A stretch of DNA of 64,000 nucleotides. It comes from JABWCQ01 sp964530625. Lineage in GTDB: Bacteria; Electryoneota; RPQS01. The notes under the pieces were generated by a model, which saw only the letters and a list, made by a program, of their open reading frames with translations, did not search any database and had not been told where the DNA came from. Positions 53,128-62,423 of this stretch are shown here, piece after piece. Position numbers and translations under genes: made by a program. The DNA is taken from contig CAZHAK010000007.1 in the NCBI GenBank assembly GCA_964530625.1, forward strand, positions 1-64,000, given 5' to 3'. How positions within the stretch are numbered: position 1 is the stretch's first letter; the number at the start of each line of letters is the position of its first letter.

Positions 53128-53149
53128 GCTATCAGCTATGTCGTGATGA

Positions 53150-55060
53150 CTATTCCTTTACCTCAGGCTTTTGAATGCCCTTCAGATGTTTGTCGAAGAA
53201 CTCGACCTGTTTGGTGTATTCTGCGATGACGTTCTCGCGCTTGCTCGCGCCATGACCTTCATCCGGGAAGATCAGCGAATCCACCGGCGTACCGATCTTA
53301 TTCAACTCAGCGATAATCTGCCGGGCTTCATAGACCGGAACACGCGGATCGTTTTCACCGTGAATCACGAGTAGCGGAGTCTTGATTAAATGTGCCTTGT
53401 GAATTGGCGACACTTCATCAAGAAACGCGGGATCAGACAAGGGACCATACTCTGATTCGCGCAATGCGCGACGATAATCAGCCGTTTTCTCCAAAAAAGT
53501 CTTGAAATTCACGATGCCCACGACATTCACGGCGGCGCTGAACAAATCAGGATACTCCGTGATCATGCCCATAGTGACATAGCCGCCGTAGCTGCCGCCG
53601 CGAATGCCGATCATGCCTTGCTTCGTATAGCCTTGCGCGATCACATAATCCGTCGCAGCTTTGTAATCTTTGAGCGAATTTTTGCGCAGCTTGTAGTTGT
53701 CCAGTGCCATAAAGTCACGACCGTAGCCCGATGATCCGCGAGGATTCAAGCAGAACACGCCGTAGCCGTTCAACATCATGTACTGAATGTTGCGAATGAA
53801 CCCGGGACGGAATTGCGACTCAGGTCCGCCGTGTGCTTCAACCAAAAATGGAATCTGCTCGCCTTCTTTGTAAGCAGCGGGTAAGTAAAGATAACCTGAA
53901 ATTTCAAGCCCATCAAAACTCGGGAAGCGAACCAGGACCGGATCACGAAACAGCGCTTTATCAATACCGGCGTAAATGGATTGTGTCAGCTGCGTGAGTT
54001 TTTCAGTTTCCGGATTCCAACGGTAGACCTCTGGCGCCGTTGTCGGGCTCGAGAATGAAATGATGATTTCGCCGTCTTGCGTGAAGCCTGCGACGCGCAT
54101 CTGTCCGTCGAGTTTTGGAAGTTTCACGGCCTTTCCGGTTTCAACTTCGCGCACTTTTGCTCGGCCCCATCCGTCTTCATTGGTCGATGCCGCCATATAC
54201 TTGAAGTCGCGGGAGAAGCCCACACCTTCACATTCCCACTTGGTATCCAGCCAGCCGTCGTCGACATAAGTCAGTTTCGGCGAACCGAGCTTCATTGTGG
54301 CTAGCCGCGACATCCCGTCCTTGTTGTCGTTGCAATCCAACCAAATCGTTTGATTGTCCGGCATCATCGTCACAGAACCATAAATCACTTCGCTCTTGTC
54401 TTTCGTGATGGTCTTCCATTTGCCCGTCGTCAAGTTCAGATGATGAAGGTCATTATTGACATTGGACGTCCATGTGGCAATAATCATGTGATTGCCGTCC
54501 TTGGATAGGTCGGCTATCACATTTGCACCGGGTATGCCGTCAAAAATCTTCTTCGTCTTACCCGAAGTAACGTTCATTTCATAAATGAAAAAGTCGGTGC
54601 CGTTCTCTTCGTTCGAGCGATAGTATATTTTCGAGTCATCGCGCGACCAAACAACCGAACCAAAACGGATGCCCGGCTTATCTGTTAATTTGAGAATACG
54701 GCCCGTTTTCGTGTCCATCAAATAGAGCTGCGAGTTTTCGTCGCCGCCAACGGCCGCTTCGACGATGGCAACGTGGCCGTTGCGGGATAGAGTAAAACCG
54801 CTAAATCCGTCTTGAAACGTCGTCAACTGATATGGCCAACCGCTCTCGGTAATGCGATACAACTGCGGTTCACCTGACGCTGAGGACGACACATAAACAT
54901 CCTTCCCGTCCCAGCTGTTGCCCGCTGGACTCCAATTACCAATTTGCAAAAACGTCCCGATATCCGGAATATACTGACCTTCCGAGAGTAGCGTCGCGGG
55001 CGGATTTGCATGCGCAAGAGAAAAACCGAGCAGCGCGAGGATGACAAGATACTTATTCAT
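53150..55060 (-). CDS. Exported prolyl oligopeptidase family (S9) serine peptidase
   Basis: The 636-residue protein has a signal peptide (MNKYLVILALLGFSLAHA). Residues 30-370 form a beta-propeller with TolB/PD40-like blades (GKDVYVSSSASGEPQLYRI, SVVWSRDDSKIYYRSNEENG). The C-terminal 260 residues are the S9 hydrolase, with Ser in GIRGGSYGGYVTMGM (about 492-506), Asp in VIHGENDPRVPVYEAR (about 573-588) and His in FPDEGHGASK (about 606-615). The family cleaves short peptides, often after proline or as acylaminoacyl peptidase, and the propeller screens substrate size. It is the last gene of a minus-strand run with the acyl-CoA-ligase-like gene 20 bp upstream. Confidence 0.92.
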   Translation of the reverse strand: MNKYLVILALLGFSLAHANPPATLLSEGQYIPDIGTFLQIGNWSPAGNSWDGKDVYVSSSASGEPQLYRITESGWPYQLTTFQDGFSGFTLSRNGHVAIVEAAVGGDENSQLYLMDTKTGRILKLTDKPGIRFGSVVWSRDDSKIYYRSNEENGTDFFIYEMNVTSGKTKKIFDGIPGANVIADLSKDGNHMIIATWTSNVNNDLHHLNLTTGKWKTITKDKSEVIYGSVTMMPDNQTIWLDCNDNKDGMSRLATMKLGSPKLTYVDDGWLDTKWECEGVGFSRDFKYMAASTNEDGWGRAKVREVETGKAVKLPKLDGQMRVAGFTQDGEIIISFSSPTTAPEVYRWNPETEKLTQLTQSIYAGIDKALFRDPVLVRFPSFDGLEISGYLYLPAAYKEGEQIPFLVEAHGGPESQFRPGFIRNIQYMMLNGYGVFCLNPRGSSGYGRDFMALDNYKLRKNSLKDYKAATDYVIAQGYTKQGMIGIRGGSYGGYVTMGMITEYPDLFSAAVNVVGIVNFKTFLEKTADYRRALRESEYGPLSDPAFLDEVSPIHKAHLIKTPLLVIHGENDPRVPVYEARQIIAELNKIGTPVDSLIFPDEGHGASKRENVIAEYTKQVEFFDKHLKGIQKPEVKE

Positions 55061-55080
55061 ATTAGGGTCCTTGAACTATG

Positions 55081-56766
55081 CTATTTCCTGGGAAACTGTT
55101 CTGATTTATAGCTCGCAAACAGATGTTTGCACTTGTTGCGCTGATATTTTCCGGTTGACGTCACAGGAAATTCGCTGCCAAACACCACAACCTTGGGGCA
55201 CTTGGACATCGGCAATTCCTGCTTACAGAATTCGAGAATCTGAGCCTCCGTCACGTCGGTGCCGGGTTTCAGGCAAACATAAGCTCCCACTTCTTCGCCG
55301 TACCAATCGTTTTCGAAACCAACAGCCATTGCTTTGTCTATTCCCGGTATCCGCGCAAGAACCTCGTCAATTTCAAACGGAGAGATATTCACTCCGCCCC
55401 GAATGATAAGCTCTTTGAGCCGTCCGGTGATGAAAAGGAACTTTCGGCCCTTGTCGTCGAGCTTAAAAAATCCTTCATCACCGGATCGAAACCAACCGAA
55501 CTCAAATGTCCTCTCATTGATTTCCGGATTCGCGAAATAATGTTTCATCACATTAAGGCCGCGTATCACGATTTCGCCCTTCGTATCCTGCGGAAGCGAC
55601 TTCCCGTGTTCGTCGTGAATCTCCATTTCGTTTTGCGGAATCGGCACTCCGATGGACGGAAATCCGAAATCGCGGATCCATGACTTGTGCTCGGTCGCAG
55701 TCAACTCGATAGGGAGGAAGCATGAATAGCAGGTTGTCTCCGACAATCCGTAACCATGCACGATCCGCAAACCAAAACGATCCTCAAAAGCCGACGCGAG
55801 CTCCACTGTCAATGGCCCCGCCCCGCAGATAATATGACGGAATTTGGGTAACGAGAGTTGCTTACCCTCCAAACTCTTCTCGTGCAGCAGAAATTGAAGG
55901 AGGGTCGGCACGACGCTGACCACGTTTATTTCTTCCTGTTTCATTCGGTCGAAGAACTGCGAGCTGGAAAACTTCTGATTCAAAACCACCGTGCCGCCGA
56001 AAAACATGGGTGTCATCAGCGTCACCACCGTCCCGTTCACATGATGAATCGGCAGGACGCACATCATTCTCTGTCCCGCCGTAAGCTGATGCCACTCCGC
56101 AATTCCCTGCGCGTCCGTTAACAAATTCTGCTGCACCAGCACAACGCCTTTGGGATTTCCGGTCGTGCCGGACGTATAGACTATCAGTACTTCGTCCTCG
56201 AGTGTGATGTCCAAACTTTCAACCTTTTCGCTGCTGTGCTTGGAAAGTTCCGTGACAAAGTGCGGATATTTGTCCGACGCCACACCTCCTGTCTGTACGA
56301 TCGTTTTGAGCAGTGGCAGCTTCTCTTTCAAGTGAGCGATGCGCCCTAAATATGGCTCGCGCACGAAGGCAAGTTTCGTCTCCGAGTTTGCGAGAATGAA
56401 TTCCACCCGCTCATCGCTCTCCCCAAGATTTATCGGCACGACGACCGCGCCAAGCGCCCACGCGGCAAAGTAGTGCACCACGGTCTCCGCGTGATTGTGC
56501 GACACCGTGGCAATCCGATCCCCGCGTGAAACACCAAAGCTTTTGAGCAACCGCACGGTCTGCCAAACCAATCCTATGAATTCACGATAAGACCACTCGC
56601 TCCGTTCGCCTCCGTCAGTGTAAAAAATCAGAAATGGCTGATCGGGTCTGGCTGAAAATTGCTGCCTGAGCAACTGTCCGACATTCGAAAACGGAAGGGG
56701 GGAGAGAGCATGCGCTCCCTCCCCCAATCTCCGCGCATGTGCTATCTTCTCAGCTAAAGAGCGCAA
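55081..56766 (-). CDS. AMP-dependent synthetase/ligase (acyl-CoA ligase-like)
   Basis: The adenylate-forming enzyme activates a carboxylic acid to its AMP-ester and then a thioester. Landmarks: LIVYTSGTTGNPKGVVLVQQ (P-loop), CGAGPLTVELASAFEDRFGL, YGLSETTCYSC (ATP motif), GWFRSGDEGFFKLDDKGR and GRLKELIIRGGVNISPFEID. The C-terminal lysine region is in FPVTSTGKYQRNK. An upstream ATG at 56856 would overlap the previous gene by 65 bp, so I prefer the TTG at 56766, which follows AGGAGG by 4 bp and gives 561 residues. The substrate chain cannot be told; fatty or aryl acids are both possible. The N-terminal coding region contains a terminator-like hairpin at 56697-56725, so the start remains open. 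Confidence 0.87.
   Translation of the reverse strand: MRSLAEKIAHARRLGEGAHALSPLPFSNVGQLLRQQFSARPDQPFLIFYTDGGERSEWSYREFIGLVWQTVRLLKSFGVSRGDRIATVSHNHAETVVHYFAAWALGAVVVPINLGESDERVEFILANSETKLAFVREPYLGRIAHLKEKLPLLKTIVQTGGVASDKYPHFVTELSKHSSEKVESLDITLEDEVLIVYTSGTTGNPKGVVLVQQNLLTDAQGIAEWHQLTAGQRMMCVLPIHHVNGTVVTLMTPMFFGGTVVLNQKFSSSQFFDRMKQEEINVVSVVPTLLQFLLHEKSLEGKQLSLPKFRHIICGAGPLTVELASAFEDRFGLRIVHGYGLSETTCYSCFLPIELTATEHKSWIRDFGFPSIGVPIPQNEMEIHDEHGKSLPQDTKGEIVIRGLNVMKHYFANPEINERTFEFGWFRSGDEGFFKLDDKGRKFLFITGRLKELIIRGGVNISPFEIDEVLARIPGIDKAMAVGFENDWYGEEVGAYVCLKPGTDVTEAQILEFCKQELPMSKCPKVVVFGSEFPVTSTGKYQRNKCKHLFASYKSEQFPRK
56697..56725 (-). other. G+C-rich hairpin near the start of the ligase gene
   Basis: GGGGGAGAGAGC and GCTCCCTCCCCC pair with one mismatch around the loop ATGC. 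On the minus strand a T-containing stretch follows. It lies 67-95 bp downstream of the barrel-gene stop, so it could terminate that gene, or act as an attenuator if the ligase starts at 56766. Confidence 0.4.
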
Positions 56767-56791
56767 CGCTCCTCCTGCTAAATTGCCTGTG

Positions 56792-57337
56792 TTACTTGCC
56801 GAGCTCGTAGATGAAGTCAAATTGCGCTGTCGTTTGATCCGGGTCGCCAATGTCAAACTGAAGCTCCGCTTGACCGTGCCAGTTCCCTGTAATCGGGAAC
56901 TGTAGGCCGCCCAGTATGATAAGTGTCAAGTCAGTCTCTGAGTCGTCAAACTTCGAACCGTTCGGGCCATTCCAATCGAAACTATACAGATTAAGTCCCA
57001 ACCCTGCACCGGGATAGACGAATAAATTCTTGTCCAATTCAAAGTGATAGGCCACGGTATTACGAATCGCAATGTTCGTATAGTTCCACTCGTAACTCCC
57101 GGCGTATCCATTGATGTCCTCGCCCGTGCTCCAATATGTGATTGCAATTTCCCATGGTAAATTGTCCGTCCATGTTCCCATATCGGCCACAACGCCCAAC
57201 GTAAAAGTGCCGTCGCCAAGTTCAGGATCCACGAACCCTACGCGTCCGCCTATTCCTTTCAATCCGATATTCGTGGCCGCAAAGGCAGCATGCCCCATAA
57301 CCATTGCCAATACCAACAAGAGTGCATTCCTCTTCAT
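56792..57337 (-). CDS. Secreted outer-membrane beta-barrel-like protein
   Basis: The 181-residue protein has a signal peptide (MKRNALLLVLAMVMGHAAFA). The mature part shows alternating strands, such as IGGRVGFVDPELGDGTFTLG, WEIAITYWSTGEDINGYAGS, NTVAYHFELDKNLFVYPGAG and TLIILGGLQFPITGNW, consistent with an eight-stranded barrel. The last strand ends AQFDFIYELGK rather than with an aromatic residue. No specific family is recognised; it resembles proteins annotated 'outer membrane beta-barrel protein'. It is 73 bp downstream of the RNA-methyltransferase gene and 25 bp upstream of the proposed ligase start. Confidence 0.78.
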   Translation of the reverse strand: MKRNALLLVLAMVMGHAAFAATNIGLKGIGGRVGFVDPELGDGTFTLGVVADMGTWTDNLPWEIAITYWSTGEDINGYAGSYEWNYTNIAIRNTVAYHFELDKNLFVYPGAGLGLNLYSFDWNGPNGSKFDDSETDLTLIILGGLQFPITGNWHGQAELQFDIGDPDQTTAQFDFIYELGK

Positions 57338-57410
57338 AGATTTTCTCCAGTTCTGCTTTGTTTGTCCAAGCTAAACAATAGCCATTTTTCAGCTAAGATT
57401 CAACAAAATA

Positions 57411-58793
57411 CTATCTTTCCAACATAGCCAAAGCCTCGATTTCCGGGGTCTGGGGAAAAAAGTCAACCGGCTGAATCTGGACAGCCTGAAATCCATCGGT
57501 AGCCAAAATCTTCAAGTCGCGGCTTAGCCGGGCCGGATTGCAGGACAGATACGCGATTCTCTTGATTCGGGAATCGCCTAGCAGCTTGAGTACGCTCGGA
57601 TGACAACCACTGCGGGGCGGATCCAAAATCACGAGGTCATCCGGACTGAACGTCTCCGAAAGGCGGGGCAACAGTCGCGCGACTTCGCCCTGATGAAACT
57701 CCGCTTCTACTGAAGGGTTCATCGCCGCAAGATGTTCAAACGTCTTTTTGGACAGGGCGTTCTGCTCCACAACCTCAACCCTTGCTCCGTCAACTGCCGC
57801 CGCAAACCCCAGTGCGCCATATCCGCCGTAGAGATCCCAAACCGTTCGAGCGGAGAGTCGTTCCCGTTGTTCCTGCAAGTGTTCCAAGACGAGGTGCGTC
57901 GCACCTTCGTTAACCTGAGCGAAACCGGCAGGGTGGACACTCAAATCCTTTCCCAGCCAAGTGGTCAACATGGAGCGACTCTCCTCTTCTCTCCAAAACC
58001 TGCCTCGCTCTCCCACAACTCCGGCTAGATTGGCCGTACCTATCCAGACACCGCCCGGAACTTCGAAAATTCTCGCAAACTTTAAGAAATTCTGTACATC
58101 CGTCTCGTCCGGCGAGCCTTTAAAAATCGCTATCAGACCCGCACCCCAGTCCGTTTCATAAAACGAAATCCGGTCTGGAAAGCTCGACTTAGGTAACTCT
58201 CGTGCATCCCTCAGCGCCCAACCCACGTTTCCCAGCGCCTGCCCGACTGTTTTGGTTCCCAGCAGGCAATTCCGTATCTCGGCAAATCCTGCCCCTCGCG
58301 CGCCCACGGCATACCCAAGGTCCGCGCCGCCGCGCTCCCGACCTCGAAGCTGCAAAGTCAACCGATTTCGGTAGCCCCACTTGCTCGGACTCGGCCACAT
58401 CTCAGCCACTACCGCAGGCGAAACCACTCCCCGCAGGACACGCCTGACAAGCTCCGTCTTCTCGCTTAGTTGTTTCTCGTAGCTGATGATCCCCCATTCT
58501 GAAGCCGGACATTCCTTGGCGTGACGGCACGGATGTTCGCACCGATCCGTTGACTTGCGCAGGACTTTTACCTGTTCAGCAATAGGTGGCTTTGCGGTGT
58601 CATTGGCCGAGAACGCCACACGGTCGCCCGGCACGACCCGCTCGGCGAAGTAAATCTTCTCCCGGCTATGGACAATTCCTCGCCCGTCGCTCGACAGAGC
58701 GCTTACTTCCCCGACCTGGCGGCCGGCAGACTTCGAGCTTTGATGGAGCGATTCTTGCCCTTTATCTTCAAAATTGGGTTTGTCAGGCCGCAT
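57411..58793 (-). CDS. RNA (uracil-5-)-methyltransferase of the TrmA/RlmD family
   Basis: The 460-residue SAM-dependent enzyme methylates uracil C5 in tRNA or 23S rRNA. The N-terminal TRAM domain lies at about 20-75 (GEVSALSSDGRGIVHSREKI). A cysteine-rich iron-sulphur site is at about 84-94 (CEHPCRHAKEC), with a further Cys in EIRNCLLG; the presence of the cluster points to the RlmC/RlmD type. The SAM site is in VWDLYGGYGALGFAAAV (about 333). The catalytic Cys sits in IAYLSCNPARLSRDLKIL (about 424-441), and DLVILDPPRSGCHPSVLKLL is the substrate-binding part. It is 49 bp from the divergent cytidylyltransferase gene. Confidence 0.92.
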   Translation of the reverse strand: MRPDKPNFEDKGQESLHQSSKSAGRQVGEVSALSSDGRGIVHSREKIYFAERVVPGDRVAFSANDTAKPPIAEQVKVLRKSTDRCEHPCRHAKECPASEWGIISYEKQLSEKTELVRRVLRGVVSPAVVAEMWPSPSKWGYRNRLTLQLRGRERGGADLGYAVGARGAGFAEIRNCLLGTKTVGQALGNVGWALRDARELPKSSFPDRISFYETDWGAGLIAIFKGSPDETDVQNFLKFARIFEVPGGVWIGTANLAGVVGERGRFWREEESRSMLTTWLGKDLSVHPAGFAQVNEGATHLVLEHLQEQRERLSARTVWDLYGGYGALGFAAAVDGARVEVVEQNALSKKTFEHLAAMNPSVEAEFHQGEVARLLPRLSETFSPDDLVILDPPRSGCHPSVLKLLGDSRIKRIAYLSCNPARLSRDLKILATDGFQAVQIQPVDFFPQTPEIEALAMLER

Positions 58794-58842
58794 GGCCGAG
58801 ACTCCTTCCTACGGATATCTACATGAAAACACCCGATAAGTT

Positions 58843-59583
58843 ATGAAGATTTTGGGAATTATAGTAGCCCGCCGGGGATCTGAGCGATTACCGGGCAAAG
58901 TCCTCCGGGATTTGGCCGGAGAACCAATGTTGCTGAAAGTTCTGTCCCGGGCGTCCCGATCTACCTGTTTGCATGATTTATTCGTAGCCTTGCCGGACAA
59001 TCGCACCGATGATTCGATTGAATCGCTGTGTTTATCCAGCGGCTATTTTTGCTTCAGAGGTTCAGAGCAGGACATCCTTGACCGCGTCTATCGCACGGCC
59101 ATCGCCTACGGAGCGGATATCGTAGTACCGCTGCGCGCAAGCTGTCCTCTGATTGACGGCCAGCTCATTGACCAAGTCGTCGAAAAACTGCTTGAGTCGA
59201 AGTCCGCCGATTGGTGTACGAATCGATTGCCGGCACACACGTTCCCGCAAGGCCTCGAAGTGGATGCCATCAAAATTGACGCGTTGCGCAAAGCCTGGCA
59301 CGAAGACACGCATCCCGGTTCACGCCAGCATCTTGAAGCCTTTCTAATTCGCAGAATTGATCTCTTTAACTCCGTGAGCGTCTCACACACAACCGATCTG
59401 TCACACATGTCGTGGCAAGTGTCAGAACTGCCTGATCTGGATCGCGTCCGCACTATCTTTGAAAAACTCGGCGACGGTCCATTTAGTTGGCAGGACGCGC
59501 TGTCCGTCTGGCTATCACTGCCCCAGGACCTCATTCCGGCTGACTCTACCCCGGGACATATCTGGCACCCAAGCGAAGCATAA
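58843..59583 (+). CDS. SpsF-like cytidylyltransferase
   Basis: The 246-residue nucleotidyltransferase of the cytidylyltransferase (SpsF/NeuA-like) family begins with the signature MKILGIIVARRGSERLPGKVL and continues with DLFVALPDNRTDD, GYFCFRGSEQDILDRVYRTA and VPLRASCPLIDGQLIDQVVE. It probably activates an acidic or unusual sugar, or another polyol, as CMP or CDP derivative for a surface glycan. TFPQGLEVDAIKIDALRKAW near 125 is typical of the SpsF subgroup. The next gene starts 7 bp downstream and encodes a degenerate SDR epimerase, so the two likely act on the same sugar. Confidence 0.88.
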   Translation: MKILGIIVARRGSERLPGKVLRDLAGEPMLLKVLSRASRSTCLHDLFVALPDNRTDDSIESLCLSSGYFCFRGSEQDILDRVYRTAIAYGADIVVPLRASCPLIDGQLIDQVVEKLLESKSADWCTNRLPAHTFPQGLEVDAIKIDALRKAWHEDTHPGSRQHLEAFLIRRIDLFNSVSVSHTTDLSHMSWQVSELPDLDRVRTIFEKLGDGPFSWQDALSVWLSLPQDLIPADSTPGHIWHPSEA

Positions 59584-59590
59584 AAAAAGC

Positions 59591-60577
59591 ATGATTACAT
59601 TCAAATCACAAGAATCGACGCGACACATTCTCAACCCGCGCGTTGAGTCAAAGCCTGTGTTCGCACCAAAAATCTTCGTAGCTGGAGCAGAGAACACACT
59701 CGCAAATGTTTTGACCTATGGTCTCTATGAACAGGGCGCGCAGATTTCCGCACAGACTGTCAATCACGACTCCGCCATCGCGCTCAAGCGGAATTTCCCG
59801 ATTCTTCACTGCTCACTAACGGACGAGCGATTCACTCATGCGCTTGCGACGTTTTCTCCTGACGTGATCCTGCATGCGCCTGCCGAACCAACGCGCGAGT
59901 CCTCCAGCCACTGGCCCTGGGCAGTATTCAACCGCATCGTCGAAAGAACACTCGCCGTCTGCGAAGCCGCACGCCGGCACTCACCCACATCACACGTTGT
60001 GTTTCTGTCCTCCGCCGAAGTCTATGGAGAATGTGACTCGCCAGCAAAAGAAGACCGTGCACCTGCGCCAGTTACCGTGCAGGGCCGTTACACGCACATC
60101 GCGGAGCAGGTTCTGCGGGACTTCCACGAAACGCATGGTTTGAAAACGACTATTTTGCGCGTCTCGTCTGCTTACGGCCCGTCGCTCCGCAACAACCCGG
60201 TGAATGATTTGCTCTTCAATCTGATCGGCCCGCAAGGAACAAATGGCAAAGCTGACCTGAACATGAACGCCACCTGCGATTTGATTCATGGCGCCGACGT
60301 CGTGCAAGCGGTCAGGCTCATTCTCGAAAAGAGCACCGAAGGAACTTTCAATGTTGGATCGGGGACTTGCCTTTCACTTGCTGATTTGAACACACATTTG
60401 TGCGCGATTCTTGAGCTGAGTCCCGAACCGGCATACGCTAAACCTACCGTCACAAACACTCTCGCCCAACGCGTTGACATCAGCAAACTCAAGGCGCTCG
60501 GATTTGTATCGCAAGTCCCGCTGCTCGAAGGCTTGCGTGGTTATGCCGCTTGGTGGTCGGGCGCAAAAGCCGCCTGA
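59591..60577 (+). CDS. SDR-type sugar epimerase/dehydratase homologue lacking canonical active-site residues
   Basis: I start at the ATG at 59591 (MITFKSQESTRHILNPRVES); the longer frame runs inside the preceding gene. About 328 residues. The fold matches nucleotide-sugar epimerases: VVFLSSAEVYGECDSPAKED (about 140-159), TTILRVSSAYGPSLRNNPVN, DLIHGADVVQAVRLILEKST and GTFNVGSGTCLSLADL. The N-terminal motif that should read GxxGxxG is VAGAENTLANVLTYGLYEQG. The place of YxxxK is filled by VQGRYTHIAEQVLRDF, in which alignment puts Gln and Thr in the two catalytic positions. It may be inactive or non-catalytic, or use a shifted Tyr. It sits 7 bp after the SpsF-like gene. Confidence 0.82.
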   Translation: MITFKSQESTRHILNPRVESKPVFAPKIFVAGAENTLANVLTYGLYEQGAQISAQTVNHDSAIALKRNFPILHCSLTDERFTHALATFSPDVILHAPAEPTRESSSHWPWAVFNRIVERTLAVCEAARRHSPTSHVVFLSSAEVYGECDSPAKEDRAPAPVTVQGRYTHIAEQVLRDFHETHGLKTTILRVSSAYGPSLRNNPVNDLLFNLIGPQGTNGKADLNMNATCDLIHGADVVQAVRLILEKSTEGTFNVGSGTCLSLADLNTHLCAILELSPEPAYAKPTVTNTLAQRVDISKLKALGFVSQVPLLEGLRGYAAWWSGAKAA

Positions 60578-60594
60578 CAGAAAATTCGCTTAAC

Positions 60595-60622
60595 AAAACA
60601 GCCCGCGTGTGCGGGCTGTTTT
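60595..60622. terminator. Bidirectional rho-independent terminator
   Basis: A perfect 12-bp stem AAAACAGCCCGC / GCGGGCTGTTTT with a 4-base loop lies between the epimerase (+) and the M3 peptidase (-) genes. Confidence 0.92.
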
Positions 60623-60641
60623 GCGTTGAATATTTATCTGC

Positions 60642-62393
60642 TCACTGTGCTTCGAGTCGACCCTGCCGGTCCATCTCCTCGCGCACCTCCTGCATCAGCG
60701 GGGCAATCATCGCAGTCGAAAAATCAAACTGAATTCCCGCCGATTGATATAGCTTCGGCAAAGGCCTCGACCCGCCTAACGACAATCCGTGCTTGTAATC
60801 ACGCAGCGCATCAGCTTTATTCTTGCGCGAACGACTCCAAATCTGAAACGCTCCCAACTGCGCAATACCGTATTCAATGTAGTAGAACGGCACTTCAAAC
60901 AAATGCAACTGCGCATGCCAGCGATAATCGCGAGCCTCTTCAAAGCCAGTGTGATCCGCACCTGCGCCGAATTTCTCCACTAACCCGCGCCAATAGTTTC
61001 GTCGCTCGTCGCGTGTGTGAGTCGGATGAGTGTAAATCCAATGCTGAAATGCGTCAATCGTGGCCACCCACGAGAGCAAAGCAATTCGTGCTTCAAGTTC
61101 TGTGCGAATCGTGCGCGCTTTGTCGGCTACAGAATAGAATTCATCCAGCACAGGCATAGCCAAGAGCTCCATGCTCATCGAGGCGACTTCCGAAAACTCC
61201 ATCGGTGCGTGACGATAAGAATGAAGCGCTTCGTCCCGCACCGCGAAGGCGTGAAACGCGTGTCCCCCTTCATGCAGCAGCGTGAACACGTCATCGTTTG
61301 TCCCGACCGAATTCATAAAAATGAACGGCAACCGCAATTCGGCCAAGTCGCTCTGGTATCCACCCGGAGCCTTGCCTTTGCGACTAGTAAGATCGAGCAA
61401 GCCAAGCTGGTTCATCCTGTCAAACTGCTCACCCAACTCCTGATCTAATTTATGGAAGACCTGTGAGCATTTATCAATCAATTCATCCGATGTGCCGAAC
61501 GGATGAAGAGGCGGGCGACCAAGCGGATCACAATCCATATCCCACGGCTTTAAGGCCTCGACACCCAGAGCTTTCTTGCGATCCTCAGAAGCTTTGCGAA
61601 GCACTGGCACCACTAACTCTGCAACCGCAGAGTGATAAGACGCACAATCCTCCGGAGTGTAATCAAAACGCTCGTATTCGCGGAATTTGTAATCACGAAA
61701 ATTATCGAAACCCGCGTTCAAGGCAATCTGATGCCGGATGCGCAGCATCGCGTCAAAAATATCTTCTAAAGCGTCACGATCCCGCAAGCGCCGCTCTGCG
61801 ACCAACCGATAAGCCTTTTGACGCACCGAGCGATCCGCCTCCTCAAGCAAGGCCAACGCGCGCGGAATGGTGATCTCCTGGCCCTTCCATTCAATCGTCA
61901 TCGAGCCGAAGAGCTTCTGGTACTGCTGTGACAGCCGCTCAAGTTCGGTTTCCAGCGCGACATTTTCTTCCCGGTAAAGGTTCACCGCGTTTCTGCACGA
62001 GCGAAGATACACATCGTATTTCGGCGGCAGAGAGGAGGCAAAAGGACTCTCCACGAGTTTTCGGTTCAGCCTGTCCTGTGCTTCCTTTATTCTCGGAGAA
62101 ATCTCCTCCACGAACGTCATAAAGGCATTTTCAGCTTCCACGTCATCCGTCGCGCACGTCATCGCAATGTAGCGACGCGAGGACTCCTCCGACATAAAGG
62201 CCGAAAGTTCGCTCCCGTCAGCAATCCATGCTTCCAAATCGTCCGTATTCGCGATCTTGCGCTCCTCAAGATTTACGAAATAGGGTGCTACGTCATCCCA
62301 ACCCTTCAAAACCAAGTCCGTCCCTAAAAAATGACGCGGAAACTCAGCTGAAGGCCGGCTGAGTTCCGCGACGCGATTTTCGATCGTCGGCAT
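60642..62393 (-). CDS. M3-family oligoendopeptidase
   Basis: I use the ATG at 62393 (MPTIENRVAELSRPSAEFPR), preceded by GGGAG; the upstream alternative start is a TTG. About 583 residues, without signal peptide, so cytoplasmic. The zinc motif HEGGHAFHAFAVRDE is at about residue 380, with the third ligand Glu in APMEFSEVASMSMELLAMPV about 28 residues on, and YIEYGIAQLGAFQIWSRSRK near 520, whose tyrosines are conserved in M3 oligoendopeptidase F-like enzymes. They degrade short peptides produced by other proteases. Transcription is convergent with the epimerase, and the upstream gene is the partial subtilase. Confidence 0.93.
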   Translation of the reverse strand: MPTIENRVAELSRPSAEFPRHFLGTDLVLKGWDDVAPYFVNLEERKIANTDDLEAWIADGSELSAFMSEESSRRYIAMTCATDDVEAENAFMTFVEEISPRIKEAQDRLNRKLVESPFASSLPPKYDVYLRSCRNAVNLYREENVALETELERLSQQYQKLFGSMTIEWKGQEITIPRALALLEEADRSVRQKAYRLVAERRLRDRDALEDIFDAMLRIRHQIALNAGFDNFRDYKFREYERFDYTPEDCASYHSAVAELVVPVLRKASEDRKKALGVEALKPWDMDCDPLGRPPLHPFGTSDELIDKCSQVFHKLDQELGEQFDRMNQLGLLDLTSRKGKAPGGYQSDLAELRLPFIFMNSVGTNDDVFTLLHEGGHAFHAFAVRDEALHSYRHAPMEFSEVASMSMELLAMPVLDEFYSVADKARTIRTELEARIALLSWVATIDAFQHWIYTHPTHTRDERRNYWRGLVEKFGAGADHTGFEEARDYRWHAQLHLFEVPFYYIEYGIAQLGAFQIWSRSRKNKADALRDYKHGLSLGGSRPLPKLYQSAGIQFDFSTAMIAPLMQEVREEMDRQGRLEAQ

Positions 62394-62423
62394 TCCTATC
62401 CACTCTCCCAAAATTAAGTCCCG

